Origin: Nocardioides baekrokdamisoli
GTDB lineage: Bacteria > Actinomycetota > Actinomycetes > Propionibacteriales > Nocardioidaceae
Direction of reading: 5' to 3'
Assembly: GCF_003945325.1 (NCBI RefSeq)
Contig: NZ_AP019307.1
Coordinates: 682,001-746,000, forward strand
Length of the DNA stretch: 64,000 nucleotides
Part shown: positions 45,853-54,971 of the stretch, one piece after another
Numbering within the stretch: the first letter of the stretch is position 1
Layout: each line of letters begins with the position of its first letter
The notes under the pieces: generated by a model
The model's input: the letters and a program-made list of their open reading frames with translations, nothing else
What the model was told of the DNA's origin: nothing
The model's database searches: none
Program-made: the position numbers and the translations under genes

Positions 45853-48198
45853 GTGAGCAGCCAGCCGGACTACGCCGCGCCGGGTGCGTCTGCGCCCGGA
45901 ATCGACGGTCCTGGCGACGCTGAGCTCATCTCGGCCGTACGCGCTGGCGACATCGAGGCGTACGGAACGCTCTTCGCCCGGCACGCCGATGCGGCTCGCC
46001 GGCTGGCCCGACAGCTCGTCTCCGCTGGTGACGTCGACGACCTGGTGTCCGAGGCCTTCTCGAAGGTCCTGGGCGTGCTCCAGCGTGGTGGCGGCCCCGA
46101 TCTCGCGTTCCGTGCGTACCTGCTGACCTCGTTGCGACGACTTCACGTCGACAAACTGCGGGCCTCCTCGCGCCTGACGACGACCGACGATTTGACGCCG
46201 TACGACCCGGGCGTGCCGTTCAACGACACCGTCGTCAGCGGTTTCGAGAACGCGACCGCTGCGAAGGCCTTCGCCTCGCTCCCCGAACGCTGGCAGCAGG
46301 TCCTGTGGCACACCGAGGTCGAGGGGCAGAAGCCCGCCGACATCGCTCCCCTCCTGGGCATGAGCGCCAACTCGGTGTCCGCGCTGGCGTACCGGGCCCG
46401 CGAGGGCCTGCGTCAGGCGTTCGTCACCATGCACGCCAACGACGCTGCCGAGGACGTGTGCGCGAACGTCCGTGGCGAGTTGGGTGCCTACATCCGCGGC
46501 GGGACGTCGCGTCGTACGTCCGTCAAGATCGAGGAGCACCTCGGCGAGTGCCGCGAGTGCACCGCCATCTATCTCGAGCTCACCGAGGTCAACTCGCACC
46601 TCGGCGCGATCCTGGCGCCGGCCCTGCTCGGCACTGCGGGCGCCGGCTATCTCGCCGCTGCCCACGGGATCGCCGCCAAGGGCGTACTCGTCGGTTTGGG
46701 TCACTGGCTGATCCACACTCCGGCAGGCAAGGCGACCAGTGTCACTGGCGGTGTCGCCGCTGCCGGCGTCGCGGTCGCGGTGGCCGTCGCAGCAACCTCG
46801 GGCTCACCGGCACCCGTCGTGGCAGGTCCGAAGCCGCCCATCACCTCCGCCCCGGCTCCGACGACGCCAGCCGTCACCCCGCCGGTTGTGACGCCGTCAC
46901 CGACGCCCAAACCGCACGTGCCGCCTGCTCGGGTCACGGTTCCGCCGAGCGTCGCGCCCACCCCGCCGGCGACTCCGCCGCCGACGGGACCGCAGATCGT
47001 CCAGCCGCCAGCACCCGTGACCGCGCCGCCGTCCGGCAGCGTGACCCTCAACTTGTTCCTCGGGATCAAGGACCCGGCCGACGGCCTGCACATCGTGAAG
47101 GTGACGGCGGCTCACGGCACCGTCAGCATCCCCGCGCTCAGAGCTTCCCTCGTGTTTGCGCGCACTGCCCCGGGCACAGTGATCTACACCGCCAAGCCGG
47201 GATGGAAGGGCACGGACACCGTCCGCTACACGATCGGTGACACCAACGGACTCACCGTGACTGGGTCCGTGAACGTCACCACACTGGACGCCGCTCCGAT
47301 CGCACCTGCCGTGTCCACCGCCGCGCCGGCGAGCTGGACCCTGCCCGTTCCAACCACGATCCCGCTGCTGGCCGGCGCGACCGACCCGAACGGTGATGTC
47401 CTGACCCTGGTCCCGACCTCGGGGACCACGACCCACGGCGGCACCTTCTCGATCAGTGGCGGATCGGCCGTCTACCGCCCGGCTGCGGGCTACGGCAGCG
47501 TCCCGGGATCCCCCGTGACCGACTCGTTCACCTACACGGTGTCCGACGGCACCCTGCGTACGACCGGTGACGTCCAGGTGACACTCGGCGTCCTGGCCGC
47601 ACCGCAGGCGCATGACGATGCCGTCTCCCTGACCTCCTCCAGCCCGGTGCTGATCAGCGTGCTCGCCAATGACAGCGACCCCTCCGGGGCGACGCCCGTC
47701 GTCCTCACCCAGGGCAGCCACGGCGCAGCCACCGTCGTCGGCGACCAGATCCGGTACGCACCGAGCGGGAGCCCGCAGGCGGACTCCTTCACCTACTCGA
47801 TCACTGATGCCAAGGGGCAGTCCTCGACCGCCACGGTCACGATCTCCGTCCCACTTCCAGTGGCCCAGCCGACCTTGATGGTCGACACCCACGACTACGG
47901 CACGTACCAGCACCTCCGCGTGAAACTCCACGGTCTCGCGGCCGGGTTGACGTCGACCGTGTCGATCACGCTGACCGGCTTCGATGCCTGGGCTCCGGCT
48001 CTGAGTGACGAATCCGTCTGCGGCAGCGCCGCCGGTGCCGCTCCCGGGACAGTCGTGCTGACCTGCTCGTACACCTCGACTGGTCCGGGCGACCAGCAAC
48101 TGCTCCATTTCGACTTCATCCCCAGCGGCCCGTGGTCGTACGCGGTCTCCGTCGCAGGGACGAACTACCAAGGCGACGCGTCGGTCAGCGGTCCGTAG
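45853..48198 (+). CDS. ECF sigma factor fused to zinc finger, membrane anchor and extracytoplasmic domains
   Basis: 781 aa from GTG 45853. Sigma region 2 spans about residues 24-105 and region 4 about 137-192 ([20 protein letters not shown]). An anti-sigma-like zinc finger follows (HLGECREC, 229-236), then a hydrophobic helix (about 295-315), a Pro/Thr-rich stalk (318-400) and several beta-sandwich, cadherin/Ig-like modules to the end ([26 protein letters not shown]). So one chain links DNA-binding regions to an outside domain. It recalls ECF groups with large C-terminal extensions. Release may need proteolysis; this is inference. The start is not certain, since no strong ribosome site precedes it. 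Confidence 0.82.
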   Translation: MSSQPDYAAPGASAPGIDGPGDAELISAVRAGDIEAYGTLFARHADAARRLARQLVSAGDVDDLVSEAFSKVLGVLQRGGGPDLAFRAYLLTSLRRLHVDKLRASSRLTTTDDLTPYDPGVPFNDTVVSGFENATAAKAFASLPERWQQVLWHTEVEGQKPADIAPLLGMSANSVSALAYRAREGLRQAFVTMHANDAAEDVCANVRGELGAYIRGGTSRRTSVKIEEHLGECRECTAIYLELTEVNSHLGAILAPALLGTAGAGYLAAAHGIAAKGVLVGLGHWLIHTPAGKATSVTGGVAAAGVAVAVAVAATSGSPAPVVAGPKPPITSAPAPTTPAVTPPVVTPSPTPKPHVPPARVTVPPSVAPTPPATPPPTGPQIVQPPAPVTAPPSGSVTLNLFLGIKDPADGLHIVKVTAAHGTVSIPALRASLVFARTAPGTVIYTAKPGWKGTDTVRYTIGDTNGLTVTGSVNVTTLDAAPIAPAVSTAAPASWTLPVPTTIPLLAGATDPNGDVLTLVPTSGTTTHGGTFSISGGSAVYRPAAGYGSVPGSPVTDSFTYTVSDGTLRTTGDVQVTLGVLAAPQAHDDAVSLTSSSPVLISVLANDSDPSGATPVVLTQGSHGAATVVGDQIRYAPSGSPQADSFTYSITDAKGQSSTATVTISVPLPVAQPTLMVDTHDYGTYQHLRVKLHGLAAGLTSTVSITLTGFDAWAPALSDESVCGSAAGAAPGTVVLTCSYTSTGPGDQQLLHFDFIPSGPWSYAVSVAGTNYQGDASVSGP

Positions 48199-48209
48199 AC
48201 TTGCCACCC

Positions 48210-49466
48210 GTGACCCTCGATCCCTGGCCGGCGCCCTTCGCGAGCGCACCCGTACAGGCGAAGGTCTCGCTCCCCGGATCCAAGTCCCTCACGAACCGCG
48301 CCCTGATCCTGGCGGCGCTGGCTGACGGACCTTCCCTCGTCAGCGGAGCGCTGCGGTCCCGCGACACGCTGTTGATGGCGGCGGCCCTGAGGTCACTCGG
48401 CGCCGACATCGACACCACCCGCGCTGACTGGACCGTCACACCCGGGCCGCTGACCGCTGACGGATCCATCGACGTCGGCCTCGCCGGCACCGTCATGCGC
48501 TTCGTGCCGCCGATGGCAGCATTGGCGAGTGGAACCGTCGCCTTCGACGGCGACGAGCACATGCGACAGCGTCCCGTCGGGGAGATCCTGGCGGCACTGC
48601 GAGCGATCGGCGCCGACGTCGAGGGCGATCGTCTTCCGTTCGCCGTGCACGGCACCGGGTCCGTACGCGGAGGCGAGGTGACGATCGATGCCTCGCAGTC
48701 CTCCCAGTTCGTGAGCGCGCTGCTGCTTGCCGCTGCGCGGTACGACACCGGCCTCGACGTACGCCACGTGGGTGCACCAGTGCCCTCGCTCCCCCACATC
48801 GAGATGACGATCGAGATGCTGCGCGACCACGGTGTCGTGGTGGACGACTCGGTCGCCGACCGCTGGACGGTCGCGCCGGGGCCGATCAAGGCGGTCGATC
48901 GCCGGATCGAACCCGACCTGTCGAACGCCGCGCCCTTCCTCGCGCTGGCAGCGATCTCGGGCGGGACCGTGACCGTACGCGACTGGCCCGAGCGCACCAC
49001 GCAGGCCGGTGATGCGCTGCGGGACATCCTGACCGCCTTCGGCTGCGAGGTGACCTGGTCGAATGACGGCCTCACCGTCGTCGGACCCGACGCGCTCCGA
49101 GGTGTGGATCTGGACCTGCACGACGTCGGCGAACTCGCCCCGGCAGTCGCAGCACTGGCCGCCCTCGCCTCGTCGCCCTCGCGCCTCACCGGCATCGAAC
49201 ACATCCGCAAGCACGAGACCGACCGTCTCTCCGCGCTGGCGAACGAATTGAATTCGGTCGGCGGCAAGGTCACCGAGTTGGCCGACGGACTGGTGATCGA
49301 GCCGGCGCCCCTGCACGGCGGCGTCTGGCGTACGTACGCCGACCACCGGATGGCCCATGCCGGTGTGATCATCGGGGCTGCGGTCGAGGGGATCGAGGTC
49401 GAGAACATCGCGACCACCTCCAAGACCTTCACCGACTTCGACCAGGCCTGGTCGGCGCTCTTCTGA
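48210..49466 (+). CDS. aroA: 3-phosphoshikimate 1-carboxyvinyltransferase (EPSP synthase)
   Basis: 418 aa from GTG 48210. It joins shikimate-3-phosphate and PEP in chorismate synthesis. Substrate-binding motifs are [18 protein letters not shown] near the N-terminus, [28 protein letters not shown] and the C-terminal [14 protein letters not shown]. The middle GxxAxxRP of other classes reads AGTVMRF here, as in many actinobacterial enzymes. The stop overlaps the rsgA start (TGATG). It starts 12 bp after the sigma-fusion stop, so part of its transcription may come from there. Confidence 0.95.
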   Translation: MTLDPWPAPFASAPVQAKVSLPGSKSLTNRALILAALADGPSLVSGALRSRDTLLMAAALRSLGADIDTTRADWTVTPGPLTADGSIDVGLAGTVMRFVPPMAALASGTVAFDGDEHMRQRPVGEILAALRAIGADVEGDRLPFAVHGTGSVRGGEVTIDASQSSQFVSALLLAAARYDTGLDVRHVGAPVPSLPHIEMTIEMLRDHGVVVDDSVADRWTVAPGPIKAVDRRIEPDLSNAAPFLALAAISGGTVTVRDWPERTTQAGDALRDILTAFGCEVTWSNDGLTVVGPDALRGVDLDLHDVGELAPAVAALAALASSPSRLTGIEHIRKHETDRLSALANELNSVGGKVTELADGLVIEPAPLHGGVWRTYADHRMAHAGVIIGAAVEGIEVENIATTSKTFTDFDQAWSALF

Positions 49467-50482
49467 TGGCGCGCTACTCCGAGGACATCGAGGCGTACGA
49501 CCGCCCGAAGAAACGGGGTACGCGACCGCGCACCAAGGACCGTCCGACATACGAGGGCGCCACCGAGGCGACCGTGGTCACCGTGGACCGGGGCCGGTTC
49601 ACCATCGCCCTCACTGAGGAACTCAGTGACAGTCGTCAGATCTGGGCAGTCAAGGCACGACCCCTCGGCCGCAAGGGGGTGGTGGTCGGCGACCGCGTCA
49701 GGGTCGTCGGAGATCTCTCAGGCAGCGACGGCACCTACGGCCGCATCGTCGAGATCCAGCCGCGGAAGTCCACCCTGCGGCGCACGGTGGATGACGACGA
49801 CCCGGTCGAGCGGGTGATCATCGCCAACGCCGATCAGTTGGTCATCGTCACCGCTCTGGCCGACCCGGAGCCCCGATCGGGGCTCATCGACCGAGCCCTC
49901 GTCGCCGCGTACGACGCCGGCCTGGCACCCCTGCTCTGCCTCACCAAGGCCGACCTCAAATCGCCCGACGAGTTCCTCGGCGCGTACGCATCCCTTGGGG
50001 TGCCGTGGGTGGTGACCCGTCGCGGTGGCGACCTGGCCGATGTCCGCGAGCACCTTGTCGGCCGGACCTCGGTCCTCCTGGGTCACTCGGGCGTCGGCAA
50101 GTCGACGCTGGTCAACGCGCTGGTGCCGGGTACGGACCGCGAAACCGGTGTGGTCAACGCCGTGACCGGACGCGGGCGGCACACCTCCACCTCGGCACTG
50201 ATGCTCGCGCTGCCGCCCGAGTGGGGGCAGGACGGCTGGATCGTCGACACCCCGGGCATCCGGTCCTTCGGCCTGGCCCACGTGAACCCGGACGATCTGA
50301 TCACCGCGTTCCCCGACCTCGATGAGGCGACCGAGGAGTGCCCTCGTGGCTGTACGCACGGCACCGACGAGCCCGAATGCGGGCTCGATGTCGCGCTCGA
50401 GGCAGGCGAGATCGACGCCGACCGGGTCAACTCGTTCCGCCGCCTGCTGGCCGCACGCTCAACCCCCGACTGGCAGCTCTGA
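49466..50482 (+). CDS. rsgA: Ribosome small subunit-dependent GTPase A
   Basis: 338 aa. A late 30S-subunit assembly GTPase with a circularly permuted G domain: an N-terminal OB fold (about 30-110), then G4 (LTKADL), G1 (GHSGVGKSTLVNAL) and G3 (DTPGIRSFGL) in that order, and a C-terminal zinc-binding part (CPRGCTHGTDEPECG). Coupled to aroA, as in mycobacteria (Rv3227-Rv3228). The 22-bp repeat array starts 6 bp after its stop. Confidence 0.95.
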   Translation: MARYSEDIEAYDRPKKRGTRPRTKDRPTYEGATEATVVTVDRGRFTIALTEELSDSRQIWAVKARPLGRKGVVVGDRVRVVGDLSGSDGTYGRIVEIQPRKSTLRRTVDDDDPVERVIIANADQLVIVTALADPEPRSGLIDRALVAAYDAGLAPLLCLTKADLKSPDEFLGAYASLGVPWVVTRRGGDLADVREHLVGRTSVLLGHSGVGKSTLVNALVPGTDRETGVVNAVTGRGRHTSTSALMLALPPEWGQDGWIVDTPGIRSFGLAHVNPDDLITAFPDLDEATEECPRGCTHGTDEPECGLDVALEAGEIDADRVNSFRRLLAARSTPDWQL

Positions 50483-50487
50483 CCCGC

Positions 50488-50553
50488 CGAAACCCGGCAT
50501 CCGTCATGCCGAGACCCGACATCTGTCACGTCGAAACCCGGCATCTGTCAGGT
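50488..50553 (+). repeat. Three tandem 22-bp repeats between convergent genes
   Basis: Three exact-length units (50488-50509, 50510-50531, 50532-50553) with consensus CGARACCCGRCATCYGTCAC plus two variable bases. The array fills the gap between the rsgA stop and the stop of the convergent DUF2231 gene, whose last base it touches. The same unit occurs in opposite orientation at 53319-53384. Unit 1 can form a small CGGCAT/ATGCCG hairpin. Confidence 0.9.
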
Positions 50554-50996
50554 CAGTGGCTGTAGTAGCCGCCGTAGGAGTCACGTGCGCCCGCTTCGCC
50601 GGTCTTGAACGTGAAGTAGCCGAGCGCGACGACCCCGACGATCAGCGCGGCTGACAGGACGAGACGGACAACGCCCGAACGCCGATGGAGCGCAAGCCGT
50701 ACGAGCGCGAAGGCAGCGAACCCGTACGTCACCCATTTGAGGGTGTTGGCAGCATCGATGTGCTGTTTCAGCGTGGCCGTCGGAGTCGGGAACTTGTCGT
50801 GCTGGAACGACTCGCCGGTCTTCACCGTGAACCAGACCAACGCAGCCGTGAAGAGCGCCAGACCCACCGCCGGAATCCGGAGTCGATCACGCCAGCGCGG
50901 ATGCAGTGACACCAGCGATACGAGCACCAGTGCAGGCAGCGTCACGACCGTCAGATGGACGACCAGGACATGGAGCGGGAGGCCGTTGAACGTCAT
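50553..50996 (-). CDS. DUF2231-like membrane protein
   Basis: 147 aa from ATG 50996 (MTFNGLPLHVLVVHLTVVTL). Four hydrophobic segments are present, the first starting with the GLPLHVLVVH motif of DUF2231 proteins, which have a possible haem- or metal-binding histidine pair. The C-terminus ends TFKTGEAGARDSYGGYYSH. Function is unknown; the family is often a redox-related membrane protein. A TTG start at 51014 would add six residues. It is divergent from hisN. Confidence 0.75.
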   Translation of the reverse strand: MTFNGLPLHVLVVHLTVVTLPALVLVSLVSLHPRWRDRLRIPAVGLALFTAALVWFTVKTGESFQHDKFPTPTATLKQHIDAANTLKWVTYGFAAFALVRLALHRRSGVVRLVLSAALIVGVVALGYFTFKTGEAGARDSYGGYYSH

Positions 50997-51038
50997 GAGT
51001 GCAGTCTGCAGCAACCGAGTGAGACTACGGTGTAGCCC

Positions 51039-51890
51039 GTGGTTGATTACACGGACGATCTACGTCTCGCGCACCTGCTCGCTGACGACGCGGATTCGAT
51101 CAGTACCGACCGCTTCAAAGCGCTCGATCTGCACGTGATGACGAAGCCCGACCTGTCGCCCGTGAGCGACGCCGACCAGGCCGTCGAGGAGTCGATCCGC
51201 CGCACGCTCGCGAAGGCGCGTACGCGGGATTCGATCACCGGCGAGGAGGAGGGCTCCAGCGGCACCTCCGCCCGCCGCTGGATCATCGACCCGATCGACG
51301 GGACCAAGAACTACGTACGCGGCGTCCCGGTGTGGGCCACGTTGATCGCGCTCGCCGTTGAGGACGAGGTCGTGATGTCGGTCGTCTCCGCACCCCAGCT
51401 CGGACGCCGCTGGTGGGCCACCAAGGGTCAGGGTTCCTACACCGGCAAGTCCCTGATGAAGGCGGCACGCAACCAGGTCTCCGACGTACGCCGCCTCGAG
51501 GACGCCTCGTTCGCGTACTCATCCCTCAACGGGTGGGAGGACCGCGGTCAGCTCGAGGATGTCCTGGCACTGATGCGACGGGTCTGGCGTACGCGGGCGT
51601 ACGGCGACTTCTGGTCCTACATGCTGCTCGCCGAGGGTGCGGTCGACATCGCCGCCGAGCCTGAGCTCGAGTTGTACGACATGGCAGCCCTGGCGCCGAT
51701 CGTGACCGAGGCCGGCGGCACCTTCACCTCGCTGGACGGTACGCCGGGGCCATGGGGCGCCAACGCGATCGCGACCAACACGCATCTCTACGAGGCTGCG
51801 ATGTCGTTCCTCGGCGGGTCCGACGAGCACGACCCCGACTGGCCCGAGGCTCTCGGTGGGACGGTCACTCCCCTGTTCGGAAAAGACTGA
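51039..51890 (+). CDS. hisN: Histidinol-phosphatase, inositol monophosphatase family
   Basis: 283 aa from GTG 51039. Metal-binding motifs are GEEEG, WIIDPIDGTKNYVRG (the DPIDGT signature) and, at the C-terminus, ELYDMAALAPIVTEAGG. Actinobacteria use this IMPase-type enzyme (HisN) for the dephosphorylation of histidinol phosphate. The same fold serves other sugar phosphates, so the substrate is by family analogy, although GTKNYVRG and the aroA-rsgA neighbourhood favour HisN. Confidence 0.88.
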   Translation: MVDYTDDLRLAHLLADDADSISTDRFKALDLHVMTKPDLSPVSDADQAVEESIRRTLAKARTRDSITGEEEGSSGTSARRWIIDPIDGTKNYVRGVPVWATLIALAVEDEVVMSVVSAPQLGRRWWATKGQGSYTGKSLMKAARNQVSDVRRLEDASFAYSSLNGWEDRGQLEDVLALMRRVWRTRAYGDFWSYMLLAEGAVDIAAEPELELYDMAALAPIVTEAGGTFTSLDGTPGPWGANAIATNTHLYEAAMSFLGGSDEHDPDWPEALGGTVTPLFGKD

Positions 51891-52829
51891 TCAGGAGATC
51901 CGGCCGAAGTCGTACGCCTTGCCGCAGCTCATGTAGCCGCTGCGCCCGGCGGTGAGTTTCACCGACACCGTGTGTCCGTGTTGCGCGCGCGTGAGCGTGT
52001 ACTGGTGGCTCGTTGCCCCGGGCTGAGCCACGCCGTCAACGTACCACTGGGCGCGGACTGCGGCGGCGGGCGAGAACGTCCCGGGGCTGCTGATGCCGAG
52101 GGTCCAGTAGTTGTCCCGGTAGAAGCTCGGCGCCGAGGTGCGTACGACCCAGGGCAGGCTCGCCGTGGCACGCTCGCGGCTCGCGGCCGGGAAGTACGCT
52201 CGCTCCCCGTTCCAGGTGAACACGTCCGCACGGTCACGGGTGTCGAGGCCTTCGAGGAACACACCGGCACCGGCATGCCCGGAGGCGAGCGCCGCCCCTG
52301 CTGTCAGCGGACCACAGACGTTCATCAGGAGGCCGTTGCGCACCGTCGCACTGCCGCCGTACATCCAGACGAATTCGGCGTACAGAGCGTTGGAGGCCCG
52401 TGACCACGCGCTGGCGTGTGGGGTTCCGGCCGGCATGTGCGAGGGAGGCTGCGGAGTGGCGTACTTGTTCGCACCCGTCTGCGCTGCCGCATTGAGCGCG
52501 CTGGAGAGCCCGTTGAACGGTGGCAGGTGGCGATCGATCCGCTCAATGTTGATCAGTACGAACAGCTGCTTGGGCACCGACAGGTGCACGAAGTTCGTCG
52601 GCAGGACGATCGGTCCGAGGCCTTCCTTGTGTCGCGCGATGTTGAAGTCGGCGACGGCCGCGTGGAGACAGCTGGCGGTGATGGTCGCTTGTTGGCAGTA
52701 CGTGACGGTGGCGTGTGACGCCGGAGTCGCGGTGACGGCACCAGCCGGGACACCCGACCCGAATACGAAGGACACCGTCGCCAACAGCGCCACGGCCACT
52801 GCCCCAGATCGGCGCGTACCGCGACTCAT
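51891..52829 (-). CDS. Secreted hypothetical protein, CAP-like features
   Basis: 312 aa from ATG 52829, with GGGAG upstream (longer starts to 52865 exist). A signal peptide is clear (RRSGAVAVALLATVSFVFGS, cut after GAVTA or so). The body has FVLINIERIDRHLPPFNGLS and a histidine-rich central part, typical of secreted actinobacterial proteins distantly like the CAP/SCP fold. The C-terminal 90 residues (WYVDGVAQPGATSHQYTLTR) look like an Ig-type repeat. The function is unknown. It is convergent with hisN (stops adjacent). Confidence 0.7.
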   Translation of the reverse strand: MSRGTRRSGAVAVALLATVSFVFGSGVPAGAVTATPASHATVTYCQQATITASCLHAAVADFNIARHKEGLGPIVLPTNFVHLSVPKQLFVLINIERIDRHLPPFNGLSSALNAAAQTGANKYATPQPPSHMPAGTPHASAWSRASNALYAEFVWMYGGSATVRNGLLMNVCGPLTAGAALASGHAGAGVFLEGLDTRDRADVFTWNGERAYFPAASRERATASLPWVVRTSAPSFYRDNYWTLGISSPGTFSPAAAVRAQWYVDGVAQPGATSHQYTLTRAQHGHTVSVKLTAGRSGYMSCGKAYDFGRIS

Positions 52830-52899
52830 CGGCTCCCGATTGCCCATGGTGGCGACGGTACGCATCGATGCTGAGAAACCGGGCAGTTAGGCTCGGGAC

Positions 52900-53271
52900 A
52901 TGCCAACGAAGCCTGAAGTTGATTTCGTCGACCCGACTCCCCCGACCGATCTGGTGATCACCGACCTCGTCGAGGGCACCGGCACCGAGGCCGCCTCGGG
53001 CTCGACCGTGTCGGTCCACTATGTCGGGGTCGCCCACTCGTCCGGCGAGGAGTTCGACGCCTCGTACAACCGTGGCGAGCCGCTCCGATTCCGTCTCGGT
53101 GCGGGCATGGTCATCCAGGGCTGGGACCAAGGTGTGGCCGGCATGAAGGTCGGCGGTCGTCGCCAGCTCGTGATCCCGCCGCACCTCGGCTACGGCCAGC
53201 GCGGCGCCGGCGGCGTGATCAAGCCGGGCGAGACCCTGATCTTCGTCGTGGACCTGCTCGAAGTCCGGTAG
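52900..53271 (+). CDS. FKBP-type peptidyl-prolyl isomerase
   Basis: 123 aa. A complete FKBP domain: VSVHYVGVAHSSGEEFDASY, then FRLGAGMVIQGWDQGVAGMK, and RRQLVIPPHLGYGQRGAGG, the residues forming the proline-binding pocket. There is no signal peptide, so it is cytosolic. It catalyses cis-trans isomerisation of prolyl bonds. It stands alone and is followed by a strong hairpin. Confidence 0.93.
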   Translation: MPTKPEVDFVDPTPPTDLVITDLVEGTGTEAASGSTVSVHYVGVAHSSGEEFDASYNRGEPLRFRLGAGMVIQGWDQGVAGMKVGGRRQLVIPPHLGYGQRGAGGVIKPGETLIFVVDLLEVR

Positions 53272-53285
53272 CTCACAAAGACATC

Positions 53286-53318
53286 AAGCGGCGTCGTCCT
53301 TCGGGGCGGCGCCGCTTT
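53286..53318 (+). terminator. Terminator hairpin after FKBP gene
   Basis: AAGCGGCGTCGTCC pairs with GGGCGGCGCCGCTTT (small mismatch or bulge) around TTCG, a stable stem with a tetraloop and a short T run, 15 bp after the stop. It abuts the second 22-bp repeat array. Confidence 0.85.
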
Positions 53319-53384
53319 CTGTGCCCGATGTCGGGTCTCGACGTGACAGATGCCGGGTTTCGAGGTGACGGATGCCGGGTCTCG
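53319..53384 (-). repeat. 22-bp repeat array, inverted relative to the copy at 50.5 kb
   Basis: Units at 53363-53384 and 53341-53362 match the reverse complement of the 50488-50553 units closely. A third, 53319-53340, is decayed (about 18 of 22 positions). The array again lies between two convergent genes (FKBP and the S4 protein), 6 bp from the S4 stop. Confidence 0.88.
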
Positions 53385-53389
53385 GCGGA

Positions 53390-53674
53390 TTACCAGGGGA
53401 GGTTGTCCTCGAAGTCGGCCTCGTTGACGACGCGTACGGTCTGACCCCCGAACGACACCAGGTCGCCTGCTCGCAGCTGCCGACCGCGGCGTACGTCCAC
53501 CTCGCCGTTGACGACGACCTCGCCTGCGGCGATGACCTCCTTGGCCTGGCCGCCGTGCTCGACGAGGCTGGCGAGCTTGAGGAACTGCCCCAGGCGGATC
53601 ATTTCCTCGCGGATCGGGACATCCTCGTACGCCGGCTTCTCCGGCTCCTGCGACTTCTTCGTACGTCCGAACAC
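53390..53674 (-). CDS. RNA-binding S4 domain protein
   Basis: 94 aa. The S4 fold lies at residues about 24-80: IRLGQFLKLASLVEHGGQAKEV then VVVNGEVDVRRGRQLRAGDL. Such short S4 proteins (YbcJ/RluD-tail-like) bind structured RNA; the target is unknown. It starts 4 bp after the DUF445 stop, so the two are probably one transcript. Confidence 0.85.
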   Translation of the reverse strand: MFGRTKKSQEPEKPAYEDVPIREEMIRLGQFLKLASLVEHGGQAKEVIAAGEVVVNGEVDVRRGRQLRAGDLVSFGGQTVRVVNEADFEDNLPW

Positions 53675-53678
53675 AGGA

Positions 53679-54932
53679 TCAGTGAACCAGTGTCGAGACG
53701 GTGTGGATCACGACCCCCGCCAGACCGCCGACGATCGTGCCGTTGATCCGGATGAACTGCAGGTCGCGACCGACGTGGAGTTCGATGCGTTCTGAGGCTT
53801 CGCGGCCGTCCCAACGTTCGATCGTGTGGGTGATCACGGCGGTCGCCTCCTTGCCGTAGCGCTGGACCATCCACACCGCGGCCTTGGCGGCGGACGCATC
53901 GAGTTTGGCGCGCAGCGAAGCGTCCTCGACGATCCGGCGAGCGGCCAGTTGGGCCTCGTCGGCGATCCGGTCGCGCAGGGCACCGTCAGGATCGCGCAGA
54001 GCTGCTGTGAGCGCTCGCCGCAACGCGTTCCACAGCTGCACGGTGGTCGCGAGCACCTGCGGGTGATCAAGGAGCCGCACCTTCAACGCCTCGGCGCGCT
54101 GTTGGGTGTCCGGGTTGTGCTGCAGGTCCTGGGCCAGTTCGGCGAGCCAGCCGTCGAAAGCCTTGCGGGCGCGGTGGTACGGGTCGTCGCGAATGTCGGC
54201 GACCCAGCGCAGGATCTCCTGGTGCAGACGTCGGGTGATCGGATCCTTCAGCGCCTCGGGCGTCCACCACGGAGCCCGTTCGGCGAGGACGTCGATCACC
54301 GTCTCCTCATGCGTCGAGAGCCAGCCGTACAGCTCCGTGAGGCCGAGATCGATCAGCCCGTGCTGCAGGTTGTCGGCCACCGCTCCCTCGAGGGAGACAC
54401 CGAGTAGAGGAGCCATCGGCTCCTCCATGAGCCGCGGCACCAGGGCTTCGGTGAAGAGCGCCGACACGTGGTCGTCGCGTACCTGACCCAGGGCCGTCGC
54501 GCCGACGGTCGAGAGTTCGCCCACCAACCAGACGGCGTTCTCACGCTCAGAGAGCCAGCGCCCGAACCGGAGCGACGGTTCGGTGACCTCGATCCGGCCG
54601 CGGATGACCTCCTCGGCCAGGAAGTTGTCGAGGACGAACTCCTCGAGCGAGGCGCCGATCTCGTTCTTCCGCTTCGGCACCAGTGCCGTGTGCGGGATCG
54701 GCAGCCCGAGCGGGTGGCGGAAGATCGCGGTGACCGCGAACCAGTCCGCGATCGCACCGACCATCGAGGCCTCGGCGCCGGCGTTGACGTAGCCCCAGAC
54801 CCCACCGTGGCCGATGGTGGCCAGGAAGATCACGGCGGCGATCGCCAGGAGGGATGTCGCGATGATCCTCATCCGTCGCAGGTCGCGACGGCGTACGCGA
54901 TCCGCGGGGGTGTCTGCCATCAGGCCGGCCAT
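53679..54932 (-). CDS. DUF445 domain-containing membrane-associated protein
   Basis: 417 aa. N-terminal hydrophobic helices (IIATSLLAIAAVIFLATIGH and NAGAEASMVGAIADWFAVTA) with AIFRHPLGLPIPHTALVPKRK, the hallmark of DUF445, followed by long helices and a C-terminal hydrophobic segment (GTIVGGLAGVVIHTV). The role of DUF445 is unknown. ATGs at 54932 and 54920 are both possible starts. Co-directional with the S4 gene. Confidence 0.85.
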   Translation of the reverse strand: MAGLMADTPADRVRRRDLRRMRIIATSLLAIAAVIFLATIGHGGVWGYVNAGAEASMVGAIADWFAVTAIFRHPLGLPIPHTALVPKRKNEIGASLEEFVLDNFLAEEVIRGRIEVTEPSLRFGRWLSERENAVWLVGELSTVGATALGQVRDDHVSALFTEALVPRLMEEPMAPLLGVSLEGAVADNLQHGLIDLGLTELYGWLSTHEETVIDVLAERAPWWTPEALKDPITRRLHQEILRWVADIRDDPYHRARKAFDGWLAELAQDLQHNPDTQQRAEALKVRLLDHPQVLATTVQLWNALRRALTAALRDPDGALRDRIADEAQLAARRIVEDASLRAKLDASAAKAAVWMVQRYGKEATAVITHTIERWDGREASERIELHVGRDLQFIRINGTIVGGLAGVVIHTVSTLVH

Positions 54933-54971
54933 GGATCCGATTCTGTCCTACCGGTCCATGTCCGAGGCGGA

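Noticed and set aside
45019..46716. Long minus-strand version of the GGDEF-like gene
   Set aside because: The part beyond 45723 is antisense to the sigma-fusion gene, and a ribosome site precedes the ATG at 45723.
50488..50553. CRISPR array
   Set aside because: The 22-bp units are directly adjacent with no spacers, and no cas genes are near.
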